From assembly GCF_022682495.2 (NCBI RefSeq), contig NC_071388.1, forward strand, positions 15,797,171 through 15,861,170: DNA of 64,000 bases, written 5' to 3'. The notes below the pieces were generated by a model that worked only from the letters and a program-made list of their open reading frames with translations, was not told where the DNA came from and searched no databases. Positions 12,061 to 23,755 of this stretch are shown here, piece after piece. How positions within the stretch are numbered: the stretch's first letter is position 1; each line of letters starts with the position of its first letter. The translations under genes were made by a program, and so were the position numbers. This DNA comes from Desmodus rotundus (taxonomy: Eukaryota > Chordata > Mammalia > Chiroptera > Phyllostomidae).

Positions 12061-12489
12061 TCCAGTTCCCTACTCATTATTTATTGTACTATAGTTTACT
12101 TCTATCCTCTTCATTCAACTCATTAGTTATTTTTCCAGAGGTTGGCCACTACTTTCTAATTTTCAAATCCAGCAACAATTTCAGCTTTTTTAAAAGTTTA
12201 ATGAAGGGTGAGGCACTGCTGACTACTTTGCTCCTGAACTGCCTGCCCCTTTCCTTAATTTGGGCTTACACATTTTCTACTCACTTTTCTCAGTACTCTT
12301 ACTTGGTTTCATCTCTTCCGCATGAGCCTTAAATATTTGTGCTTTTAAGTAATCTCTTTGTTTTCTTATCTTGGAATTGTATGCACCTCCTTCTACTGCA
12401 AACACACATATGATATTTTAATCAGTGTGCCTAAAATGACTCTTTTAATGCTTAAACAATTCTACTCAGCAGGTTCTACTCTCCTTCCT

Positions 12490-12618
12490 ATTTGAAGGAT
12501 GAGGAAATCGAGGCCAAGGCTAGTGTGAAGTTGCGGTGAAGGCCGCTCATCCAACATGTGGTGAAGCCGGGCTGGAACCCAGGCATCTGGGCTCCGTGTC
12601 TATGATCTTACCTGCTTC
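12490..12618 (+). repeat. MIR SINE fragment
   Basis: The order 'gatgaggaaatcgaggcc', then 'ccgggctggaacccaggcat', then 'ctgggctccgtgtctatgat' follows the MIR core and 3' half. It is an ancient mammalian SINE with ordinary divergence. Confidence 0.85.
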
Positions 12619-12989
12619 ACGAATGCCTTCCACACATACATAAAAGATGCCCATCATAATCTGGCCCATTGCAAGCACTTAAAAGTCAGCTTTCATCTGC
12701 CACCTCTTCCATATATTAAAGATAGATCAAATGTATGTAGATTTTTGAGGTCTGGGTCTAGGAAACATATCTGCTAATACCTATTATACCTCTTTAGAAA
12801 AAGCTTTCATATTTCCCAAAGTCAGTGCAGCAAAACTCCAGAACATTCTCTTCTTGTCTTACCCCATCCTTTACTCTCTATCTTAAGTTATGCTATGATT
12901 AGCTATTAAATCTTTCATCATAAACATAGAAATAGCTAATATTTGCTACGCTCTCTCCTCTCTGAAATATAAAATTCAATCATTGTGAC

Positions 12990-13395
12990 TCCTTTCCTCC
13001 GCTGACTTCCACTCAAACATAAAAGGTTCTGACTATTTTACTTCCTAAATAGTACCTGACCCCTTCACTCCCACTAGGATGTTATCACCTTCATTCAAGC
13101 CCTCATTATCTGTCACCTGACTGTTGTACAAGTCTCCAACTGGTCTCCTTCTGTAGTTTTGCTCCTAAAATCCATCCTCCATGTTGCTACCAGTATGTTC
13201 TATGTAAAATATAATTTTTTCACACTCTCCTTAAAACCCACTTTGAAATTAGAATAAAATCTGAATTCCTCAGCAAGATCCACACTCTGGTAGCTTCATT
13301 TCATATCTTTCTCCCCTTCACTGTTACTCTCAAATCCTACTAACCTTTCTCTCATTATTGAGACAATCCGACAAGTTCTCAACACATGGAGAATT
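12990..13395 (+). repeat. L2 LINE fragment
   Basis: Phrases such as caactggtctccttctgtag, aaatccatcctccatgttgc, 'agaataaaatctgaattcct' and 'aagatccacactctggtagc' follow the L2 3' region in order. It is interrupted at the right by a T-rich tract and an L1M tail. Confidence 0.75.
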
Positions 13396-13435
13396 TTTCT
13401 TTTTCTTTTTTTTCTTCTTTTTATTTTAGCGTTGC

Positions 13436-13577
13436 TATATGAAGAGACGGTGTTAGCTGAACCTGCTGTGGTAATCATTTCACAACATCTGTAAATCAAA
13501 CCATCAGGCTGTAGGTCTTAAAGTTACTCAGTGACGTAGGACATGCCAACTATCTCTCAATAAAATTGGGGGGGGGA
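13436..13577 (+). repeat. Old L1M 3' end
   Basis: 'ggtgttagctgaacctgctg', then 'gtggtaatcatttcacaaca', then 'ctatctctcaataaaattgg' and an eight-G run match the 3' end of an old mammalian L1 (consensus '...tatatctcaataaaact'). A T/C-rich tract (13394-13435) precedes it. Confidence 0.75.
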
Positions 13578-14104
13578 ATCCAACTCGTTCTTCTTTTAAA
13601 TGTCTCTGGAATCTGTTCTCTCTTATTCCGCACCATCGCTAGCCTGGTGTGGTGTGTGGTCTGCACACCTGCACAAGGTCGGGTATTGGGTTTAGGGTTC
13701 ATCAGAAACATCAAAGGAAGCGTGCATGTGTGTCCGCGTGTTTTTTGTTGTATGTTTTTAGTTTTGTTTTAGCTGCATCCTTGGAAACTCTGATTTACTA
13801 TATCTGATGTAGAGCTTAGGACTTTCTATTTTACATGGTTTCCAGGTGCACACTAACCATTGCTACTTACAAATTGGTCCTCAGCCCAATACCACTGATG
13901 TCAATCAGAAGATCCTTTTCCATAGGGAATCTCAGGTCCCATTTCATACTGATTGAATCGCAATCTATAATCTAACAAGATCCCCAGCTGGTCTGTGTGC
14001 ACTTTAAAATACAATCAGCACTGGGTTGGACTGTGACGATTCAACATAATTACCATTCTGTAATATAAATACAACTCCCCTTGGGTATAGATAAACCCCC
14101 AAAT

Positions 14105-14420
14105 CCTTCACGATTAGCATGTAAAGTCTTTTACGATTTGGCCAAGACCTAATTCTACTCAACTTTATTTCCTGCCGCTTTCCAGATGTGGAAGCAAAAC
14201 CAGATCAAAACAAAACACACACAATAGCTAATGGGGAAACTTTGCCAATAGGCCCCACTTTCCTATAGTTTTATTCATTTTTGCATTGTTTTCGTTATTC
14301 AGTGTTGCCTTTCTCCTTTCCCTCATCTAAGGACATGCCCAGAACTTCCTGTTAAAGACTCACTTGGTTCTTCCAGGCAGTGAATCTTACACGTCCATAC
14401 CCTCTAAAATGCTGTGCTTC
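14105..14420 (+). repeat. L2 LINE fragment
   Basis: 'cttttacgatttggccaaga', 'tcctgccgctttccagatg' and, later, 'gttcttccaggcagtg' follow the L2 3' region. The middle part is degraded. Boundaries are approximate. Confidence 0.5.
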
Positions 14421-17109
14421 CTTCCCTTAGAGCACATAATGCAGTGCACTGAAGTATGTTAAGAATTTTATGATTTTAATATGTAAAAATTAATTTGCAC
14501 ATTAGCTTAAAGACATTATATTCCTTTATTCAAGTTCAATTAGTGCTATTTTATTTAAAATTAATCTAAAACTGAGCAAGGCTGTTTGTTTTGAATTTCT
14601 GTACTCTTTCCCAGGAGCAATTCACACATGCTCAATTTTGTTCACATGCTTGTTTATCCACTGAACCATGTACCGTTTGAAGAAATAAGCATACATTTTT
14701 CATCTCAGCCTGCCCATCCGGCACAGGGAGTGGTAAAGAGTCCATGCTAAAACATCGCCGCACAACCGGAGTGCTACTACTATTGTAAAATAAAATGAAA
14801 TGAAGCAAAATGGAAACATTTCTTACTTGTATCTCTCATGAATGTTTCTGTTGGGTGAAGCCAATGAAAAGCAGTTTTAAATCTATTTCTATGCTCCATA
14901 GTTTATTCTATTTTTTGAGAACATTATCTTCCTAAACATAGAAACATTTGCATAGGTTAATTTGCTGCTATATTAAGTGACTTTTGAGTAAAACGTTCTG
15001 CTACTGTGTTATTGTTCAGTAATTGTGTGTGTGTTTTAATTCACACGTGCATTTCATATGGGAACATAAAGTGTACAAAAATGCCGTCCAAATGACCAGT
15101 ATCCCAAAACCCACTATTGTTAAAGTAGACAAGGTGAATGAAAACAAGAGCAAATCCGGTAGAGAAAAGAAAGAAAGAAGTAAATGAGATTGTGAGAGCA
15201 GCTGTAAGAAAATGTCAGGAACTAATGAGCTTGGGAAGACCCTAACGGTGAGGCAATATATTTTATAATCATTATAATCTCATCAGTTGTTGAACTACTG
15301 CATTAAGCAAAAGTTAATCACATATGTGTAAAGAATCTCCCATATGTCAAACATTTAAAAACCTGGGCTTACCAAGAAAATAAAGTGAATAGTACATCAC
15401 AATAAAGAGGGCATATTTGTGACATGATGTTTATGCTGATAGAAATATATTTTTGTCTTGAAAAAAGACAAATATTGTTTCCTAAAATACATTGTTTGAA
15501 ATTGAATAACATCCAGAAAGCTTAAGAAGGGGACATAAAAGTTGCAACCCCAACCATTTAAATAAATTTGATTGCATAAATACTCATCAACATATTTTAT
15601 TAAAAAGTAAAATAATGACATATTATACTTTACATTTTATTGAACAGGGAGAAAGATGACCATCTTTCCTATACTTTAGGTATAAAGTCAGTTATTTTTA
15701 TACATCATTAATGGAAATAAAAGTTAAGATATCCCTTTGCGCCAATTAGGCTGCGGAGTGTCCTCAGGGTGATGAGTGAAGCCATCTGCGCTTATGTTAC
15801 AGTTCGGCCTCTAGTCCATTATCACACCCGATCAGCTTGCTCCTCACTTACTTTGAGTGCGACATTTAATTAAAACTACAATCTCATGAAGAGACAGCTA
15901 AGTCCAAGTTCTACATTCAGCTCAAGTTTACTTCTACAGGAACCACTTAGACATGTAAGTTATTACCTGTCTTGATGAAATCAGCATAGAACATCCTGTA
16001 AAATTTGAGTCACCGCTGACAATATGCAGCAATATATTAATTTAAGGGAACGTCTTCACAAAGGTCTAATTCCCAAGTCTGTGGGTGCCTAAGGGTTTTG
16101 TCCACTCCAAGTGCATCGATTTTCTCTCCAGATTAAGGTTTGCCTAAACCTTATTTGTTCCTGACAAATTATAAAACAAACATCTCTCACCAACAGTTTG
16201 GGCAGAATGCCTCACCTTCCTTCCTTTCCTGAACGGTATTATAGTATTAGCTATATCTTGAAATACAGCATATCTTGAAATACATTGTTAGAGAATGTAA
16301 AACCCACTAGCATGTTGCAATTGCTACCATAAAATAATACAAAAAGGAAAAGAAATGCATTTTCCTCAATTTTACGAACAAACATGTTCTAATTATAAGA
16401 TCTAAAATGAGGAAAACAATGTAATATACCACTTTTAATATGAGAGTATATTAATTTCACCAGCTCAGGGAAAATCATAAAATCATGATAAGCGCTTTAT
16501 ATTATCGAATCCAAAATATTTTTTAAAAAGTATACTTCTTTAAAATAAGGCATTTTGAAAAAATATTACAAGGTATGTGTCAAAATGTTTTCAAGATTTT
16601 TAGTAGCATATTCAAGTAACAACAATTACTAGAATAAAATTAACATTTATAATTCAAAGACATATGCAACCATTTACTCATTAATTAATTGGCTCACTCT
16701 ACAACCTTGTTTGACTGGATTCCCTGAGTAAATTTGCTTGGGCCCATATGCAACGTTTGCTGTTATGCACCCAAGAGAAAAATATTTCTCAGGCTGAAAA
16801 ATTGTCACTTTCATGAAATAAACAATTTATGTTTTAAGATACCAACATCAGTTCTGTTCCTTAGGCTCCTAAATCAACTGTAGGATAACTTTATATTATA
16901 GCCATGGCCATTTATGTTTAATATTAACTATTTTAAAAAGCATATTTTACAAACAATTTATTTCAATGATTTCATAGAAATATGAAGAGTCAGAGAAATT
17001 TAAAAAGTATGAATTATTTTGGATTACTAAATACAGAGACAACATTGTTCAGTTAAAGCATCTAAGCCATCCCAGACTCTTAGATTATGATAGCCTGAAG
17101 GTGTCTATA
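14421..17109. other. Intron stretch, mostly unassigned
   Basis: AT-rich sequence without a recognised gene or element. A block at about 15738-15870 (ttgcgccaattaggctgcgg onward) is richer in GC and CpG and is not an obvious repeat. The 74-codon frame on the complement at 15397-15621 shows no domain. Confidence 0.5.
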
Positions 17110-17240
17110 GCATCTCCAGTCAACCCATCTCAGGTTACAGGTGAGGAAGGAGGTCCACAAGGCTTACCAGTTTCTGAAGTCCCAGGATAATACAGAGGTG
17201 GATCTGTGCTTAGACTACTAATAATCTCCAGCCTGAGCTA
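17110..17240 (+). repeat. Possible MIR fragment
   Basis: 'caggttacaggtgaggaagg' followed by 'ataatacagaggtggatctg' loosely follows the MIR core (tacagatgaggaaactgag ... ggcagagctggga). It is strongly diverged. Confidence 0.45.
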
Positions 17241-18184
17241 ACTTGGATCTCCAAAATACTTGGTGGTATTTTGTTGAAGAAGTTGAATAAAGAAGCAGAT
17301 TGGTTACCTCTTCAGAAATGGGGACAAGGCGACTTGGGGAATCCTTTCCAGAAAGGAAGAGAGTGGATAGCATACTCAACCTTCCACAGCACTGAGTGAA
17401 TCAAAAAAGATGAAAATTATAGAGGTGCCAGGAGTTATTGTTCTATAGCATAGCTTCCTATAGGCTAAAATAAAAAAGGGATTTTCCACAAGTTGAAATT
17501 AGGGAAATTGGACTTTACAATTTTGTGTGGTTGTGTATGTGTGTGTATATAAGGTAAAGCAACTCCATAGATTGTGATGGTGCATCAACTTGAGGCAGAA
17601 AAAAAAATCAGTGTAACACTTAGTGTCAAGGAGAGCAAGAGTTGGTATTATTGTGTTGCTTTTAAGCCCCGTGTTGTTCAGGAAGATGTAATGTCCAAAA
17701 CTTCACACATTTCTACGTAACAGAAAATTGCTTTGATCTCTAGGCTTGTCAGGGAAAGGATTCTCTGGGGGGAGGTGAATACTGGCCTTGAGTCACATGC
17801 CAGCCAGAAGTAGGACAAAAACATGGAGGTTTACTATTAGAAGGCATCACTAATAGCAACTGAGTTGGGGATGAAGCAGCATGAGATAGTCCCTTGTCCC
17901 TGATGAAGTCATAGGTCCAAAGAACATATTCACCAGCAATTTCTCTGAGGACAAGTGTTCAAGGGGGCAGGAACCCCACCAGATCCTAGAACTTTAGATA
18001 AACCAAGGACCAGAGGATGAGCATGTATCTTGAGTCGCCCCAACACTTACAAGCTTACATAAGTTGGTTTTGCCTCTCTACCAGCCACACGGATGCTATC
18101 TGGGGGAAATAGTATTGCAGACTGAGAGGTTACCTAAAGGATATTAAGTAAATTATACAAATGGGAAAAAACAATGATCTGTTT

Positions 18185-18300
18185 TTGGTACTTTCTTATA
18201 CACAATGTGGGTATAATAATAATACCCCCATTATATTTGTGAGGATTAAGTGGAACACATTTAAAAGTGCCAAATACAAGTACACAATATATCTTAACCA
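18185..18300 (-). repeat. MIR SINE fragment
   Basis: 'acaatgtgggtataataata', then 'ttgtgaggattaagtggaac', then 'aaaagtgccaaatacaagta' matches the MIR consensus read from its complement (aaaatggggataataat ... tgaggattaaatgag). Confidence 0.75.
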
Positions 18301-18520
18301 CTGTAATTGTAACCCCTCCTCTTAATTACCTCTAGAGCTGTTCTCAAAGACAAATCTGGTATCTTCTGTTTGTTTTATATAAGAGAACTGTTCTATGTTT
18401 GCACATCACTGGATTATAATTGCCAATCAAGTTTGCATCTATTGTTGTTCTAAGTGAACTGAGAAATTCTCCCCTCAACCCAAATTTAATGGAATGTACT
18501 TAAGCAAAATTTGTTCACCT

Positions 18521-18896
18521 CTGTTTTAATCTGTCCAGGCTGCCATAACTAACCACCATAAACTAGGTAGCTTATAAACAACAAATATATCTGTTAATAC
18601 ATATTAACAGGCTGGAGGATGGAGGTAAAAGATCATGGCACCCGCTGGGTTGTGTCCTGGTGAAGGCCCTCTCCCAGGTTGCAGACTGCCTGCTTTTTGT
18701 TGCATCTTCATATGGTGAAAAGACAGTGAGAGAACTCTTAGGGTCCTTGTATATGGGCACTAATCCCATCCTGAGGGTTCCATCCTCATAACCTAATCAC
18801 CCACAAAGACCCTAACTTCTATCACCATCACATTGGACATTAGAATTCCAACATGCAAATTTTGGTGTACACAAAAATTCAGATTCTGACAACTTC
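18521..18896 (-). mobile_element. MaLR-type LTR (MLT1-like)
   Basis: Read on the minus strand it gives 'aattctaatgtccaatgtg', 'gatgggattagtgcccat', 'caccatatgaagatgcaa', 'ttgttgtttataagctac' and ends 'gttatggcagcctggacag'. This is the order of an ERVL-MaLR LTR. No internal region is present. It is a non-coding ancient LTR. Confidence 0.8.
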
Positions 18897-19315
18897 CATT
18901 CAATAATGTTAACTGGCATGCTAAAGATTTACAGCATTGTCAAGATTATCTAACAGGCTATAAAATTTGTTGATGTGCACAAATAATGCAAAAATTTCTG
19001 GTGCTCACTTCACTGCTTTCGATTACCCTTGTGAGAGGTAGAAAGTGTAGTACAAAATTAGAAGTTGTATACTTATGAATAAAAAAAGCTATGCCTCAGT
19101 TGCCACTTGCAGAAATTATGAACGAAATAAAACTTATGATAATATAATAAATATATCTGGAGTATCCAGATTTCTAAATGAATGCTAAGCAAGGTTATAA
19201 TTGTACCAGGAGTGATTCATTTTTGCCAAACTAGTATGACCATAAACAGAATTAAATATTAAAACATGTCATATGTTTTAAAATCTCTCCCACAAAAGTA
19301 TGTGTCTTTCCCCAA

Positions 19316-19460
19316 CTGGTCTCCCCACCTACACCCTGGAACTCGCAAGCCTCATTTTGTGCACCTGTCTTCCTGAACATTCCAAGCTTCCTATTCCTCA
19401 TCTTCTCTGAATTTCCAGAATTAGGTTTTTTCCTTGTTTGTCTCTTTGTTTAGTTCTTTG
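19316..19460 (+). repeat. Possible L2 fragment
   Basis: C/T-rich text (cctgaacattccaagcttcc) resembles the L2 phrase around 'aacatgccaagctc'. Weak match. Confidence 0.35.
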
Positions 19461-19619
19461 AGCATACCACATTCTCTCATTTACCACGTGTGGGAGGGTT
19501 ATTATTTTGTTTATATGCCACACCTCTAATTAGAATACCATTTATACTAAGGAAGGGCAATTTCTTAGTCCATTTATTGCCCCCTGATAAAACCATTACA
19601 GGCATCTATTACTTTTCTT

Positions 19620-19750
19620 TTTTTTCCCTAGTAAATTTATTTTATTTATTTTTACTGAATTTTTTCATTATTGTTTATCTCACTTATACCCTCTCCTGCC
19701 TGCAATCACCACACTGTTGCCCATAACCATGAGTCCTTTTTCCTTACATT
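19620..19750 (-). repeat. Old L1 3' UTR fragment
   Basis: 'ctcacttataccctctcctg' and 'caatcaccacactgttgccc' match the complement of an older L1 3' UTR, where the phrase is 'ggtaatcaccatactgttg'. Confidence 0.5.
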
Positions 19751-21697
19751 TTTTTTTTACTTAATAAATACGTAGTTGAATAATTTAAAAAATCAGTACA
19801 TTTAAAATTTCTGAAAAAAAGGTGCAAATGTATTCCCTCCTCCGATCATCAGATTGGAGAGGGTACCTATCTCACTTACACTTTTTAATTTTTTTCTAGA
19901 ACCAGAACCTTTAAATAAATGTTAGATGAATAATTAAAGAAACAAATAGGAGTATATACAGTTTGACTGGTTGACTGCAAAGAACAATGATTATTACTGT
20001 GAGCTTTATGATCTGTTTTAAAACCAAAATAATGCTCTCCCCTATCCATTAATTCTTTTCATTGAAACCCACTGCATCTCATGCAATTAAGCTGGTTGTG
20101 TGGGTGTTATAAAATCTTTTATATTGTCATACTTTGTGACCTAGCTTAATTTTAACAGAAGTGAAGAAATACTACTAGAGCATATCTAACACATATGCTT
20201 TAAATTAGAATGTTAAAAGTAAGAAAAAATGCTACTCTAGAACTCATAATGATCAAGTGACACTTGTGCTTTTAAAGTTTATCAGTTAGTCCCTTTTGAT
20301 ACCAGTTCAAGGGGAGAGGAAACTGAATGGAGCATCAGAACACAGCCAAACAAGGAACGGAGTGATGACGCATGTACACAAGTTTCATCCCAATAACCCA
20401 AAGTTTACGCAAGTGGATGGGTTCCCCCTCCCTACCAAACACATGTGAGTGTGGCTGAATCATAAAAACCAACAGTTATTTGTTCTTTCTCTTACGTCTC
20501 TGGTTTCGGGACTCTTGATTTTATTTTTGTATCATTTAATGTGGTAAAACTTTAGAAGACATTGTTAGATTTGGGGGGGAGCTCTTCCAATCTCAAAAGG
20601 CAAGCAGCTTGTTCTTATGATAGCCACGAAGATTCCACAGCCCATCTTATTTGTCTTCACAGCTTCCTGAAGCTTCCATCTCCCATCTAGAATGGGAGAT
20701 AAAATCACGTAAACAGTTTACTTCACTTTCCACTTAACTGATAGAAGAGAGTGTTTGGCTGTCAACTCTGTAATCACCCCAGTGACCAGCCTCTGTGCCT
20801 AACTTCCAGAGAAATTTGGTTGTATTCTAACTCAATCAATCACTTAATTTTACAAGTCAGAGAGTTCTCAGTTCATGGCAATCCCAGAGAAGTGGTTTCT
20901 TTTTTCTTTTTTTCCATGACGTGTTTATCTGAAAGCCTAGAAGAGTACAAAGTTCTCTTACACCCAGACAGCCTATAATAATGGCTCATAGGACTGATCA
21001 TTTCAAATTACTGCGGGGTTCTACTCTACCTCAACAGCTTGATTAAAAAGATGAATGGTTGCAGGTCTGACTTTAAAGTCAAAGTAGGGAATACACAATG
21101 ACTTCATCAAAGATGCCCCAGTGCTCTTAGTAAATAACAGAAGACTCTTCCTTTTTCAACGTTGCTTAGTACACACCACTCAACATCACTACCCCTTCTC
21201 CAATGTTCCATAAAGTTGGATTTCCACGGTATACAGAATCTTCCCTAGTTCATTGTCACAGATTATTGCCAGTGCAGAAAAATGACATCTAAGGATTCAT
21301 TATTGGAACAGTACCTGAATTTCTAGGCTGAGGAACTACGATATATTTGAATTATATTACAAATTGGGTTTTAGATTGAACTTGTGTGAGTTTCTGGCCT
21401 TTGCATTTGGGTCCATGGCACTCCTTAAGAAATGCATGTAGTTACATAGGTGGAACTTTCCATCACCCACAACTAGAGGGGAGACCCTATCCCAGTATCC
21501 AAGCATGGGAGACTCTATAACAATCAAGGGTTTCCAACAGTTCACTGTGTCTTCAACAAGATGCAAGCAGTCCCCAACCCAACTCTACAAATCCAGGTAA
21601 AATAGCTGACCTTTATATGTAAGCTAAGGGTCTAGTCTGGTCCCCAGTAACATTCATAGTATTCTAGTAACTGACAGCATTAGTTCATCCCCCTTCT
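19751..21697. other. Intron stretch, no recognised element
   Basis: Mixed sequence with no recognised gene or repeat. A short perfect inverted repeat (atctcccat / atgggagat) lies near 20678-20700. Open frames at 20751-20978 and, on the complement, 21357-21566 have no recognisable motif. Confidence 0.5.
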
Positions 21698-22069
21698 GGT
21701 ATACTCGGCAAAGACTGGATGTATGTATTCCCCAGATATTCGGATGTTGAAATCCCGACCCCCAAATACAGCTGTAGTAGGAACTAGAACTTTGGAGAGA
21801 TAATTAAATCATTAAAGTGCACCCCTCATGATGGGATTAGTGCCCCTGAAAAGGGAACCCTAACAGCTTTTTTGCTCTCTTTCCACCATGTGCAACAAAA
21901 AGATACAACAAAAAGTAAGAGTTTGCAACCTGGAAGAGGGTGCTCACCAGGCCCAACCATGATGGCACTCTGAACTCAGACTTTCAGCCTCTAAAACTGT
22001 GAAAAATAAACATTTGTTGTTTAATCCACCCAGCACATTTTTTATAGCATCCCAAATGAACTGAGACAT
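21698..22069 (+). mobile_element. MaLR-type LTR (MLT1/MST-like)
   Basis: In order: 'ttcggatgttgaaatcccga', 'gatgggattagtgcccctg', 'ttccaccatgtgcaacaa', 'cagcctctaaaactgtgaaa', 'aataaacatttgttgtttaa' and 'ccacccagcacattttt'. The AATAAA followed by a GT-rich end is typical. It shares blocks with the opposite-strand copy at 18.5 kb. No internal genes. Confidence 0.8.
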
Positions 22070-23509
22070 GCCCTAACCCCTTCTACCCTACGTTATTGAA
22101 AACTGGGCTTCAAGCATGGGTGTAGGAGTCCTACACACCTACATTAAGGAAGCTGGGCATCAGTGTTTCTTTAACTACTGTGTCAGCCATAACCAGAGAC
22201 TGTGTTTGAGGGCAAGATTTGGATGAAGCTATATTCTGGGGGAAAGGGCAATTACCAACAGAGTCAGGGTCCCTGAAACTCTTTGGCTTGTCAGGTTACC
22301 TCTGTGAAGAAATAGACCCAAGTGCCTGCCCTTGTGAAGTTTACTTTTAGCAGGTAGGAGACAGACCAATGTGAAAAATAAGGAAAGTATATATAGCGAC
22401 TAGTGCTATGGAAAAACAGAGAATAAAACATAGAGCATTCTTCAAAATACTTGGATGGAGTGGTTGTATTCAAATTTCCCAAGGTACCCTATCATACAAC
22501 ATGAAACACCATCAGCTAAATGCTACAATATAATGTTAGTAGTTGATTACCCCCTCCCTCTAACCACAGGATCAGAGACACAGGAGTAAGCCTAGGTGGT
22601 TTAGAGGGCGTGTAGCACAATGAAGCAGGGCTTGGCTGAGAGCCAGCCTCAGATTCCAGAAGGAAAGGTCTTTTAAAAGGTGTAGCACTGCGGCCCTCTT
22701 TAGTCTCCTCAGTAAGTGGGCACCTTCCAGGGAAGTGCAGGAGCTACTGATAAGCTCTAAGATGTCGCAGGAAAGGAATGCATCTGACACCAGTGCTAAG
22801 GCCAGCACCACTTTCCAAAGGCATAAAGAGATATTGTGATCCCAATTTCAAATGACTGAAGGACACCATCCCTTCAGCTGTTTTAGCCATGCCATCAATA
22901 TCATTGTGATAACTTGGAGTTTATTCTATCCAAGATTTCGCTAGGGACCAAATTCATTTTGATGGATAAAATTATTGAAAACTAATGTACTATATATACC
23001 AACTACAGACAAGGGCTAGATGGCAGGTATACTCCTTAGAAATAACATGTGTGTCTTTTCACAACAGATATATAAAATCAACCTTGACACAAATGAGGAC
23101 CTGTCACCCTGGCTCTTGTAAAATCACTGAAGTGGTCCTCTCATTCCAACACTGTGCCTCGTGCACTTCATGAATCACATATATATCCTTCTTCTAAGTA
23201 TCTTGCTTTATCGATAGCTCTTTAGGCCAAATCTAGACTGGACGACTGAAGAGTGAAGCATTTGCATGGTAAGAATGCTATGCATGGCTGGTTATGGTTC
23301 AGATGTCTGGTTATGGCCTAGCCTTCAAACCCAGCCTCTTTCCAAAAGATGCTCCAGAGGGGGAAAGGGGTGGTCTGAGCAAAAAGGTATGCCAAATGAT
23401 CGACATGCCATTTTCTGATCGTCTATCTACAATCATGACCCAGCTGGCAAATAAAACCCAACCCACAGTAACGGCTTTGGTTGCAGGTAGCTGACCCAGC
23501 TTTCTGAGG
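22070..23509. other. Intron stretch, no recognised element
   Basis: A part at 22310-22400 resembles an ancient mammalian repeat phrase (cttgtgaagtttacttttag ... gtgctatggaaa) that I cannot name. The block 22572-22830 is less AT-rich and unassigned. Short frames show no domain. Confidence 0.45.
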
Positions 23510-23755
23510 AAGGGTTATAAGAGGTCAGGAGCTCAAGTTCTGAAATTGGACCTGAGTAAGGTATCCTGGCTTTGCCACTTAACAACTGAGCAGCGTCGGT
23601 TAGCTTTCTCAATCTCTTAGGGTTGCAGATCCTTCACCTGCAAAGGGGCAGATGAATAGCACTTATCTCATGGAGTCTTTCTGAGAATTAAAATGAATAA
23701 TAATAATGTAACAAGCTTAATGCTGTATTTGATACATAGTTAAGGAAAAATAAAT
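23510..23755 (-). repeat. MIR SINE, nearly full length
   Basis: 'ctggctttgccacttaacaa', 'gcaaaggggcagatgaatag', 'cttatctcatggagtctttc' and 'gagaattaaaatgaataat' follow the complement of the MIR consensus across most of its length. Confidence 0.85.
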
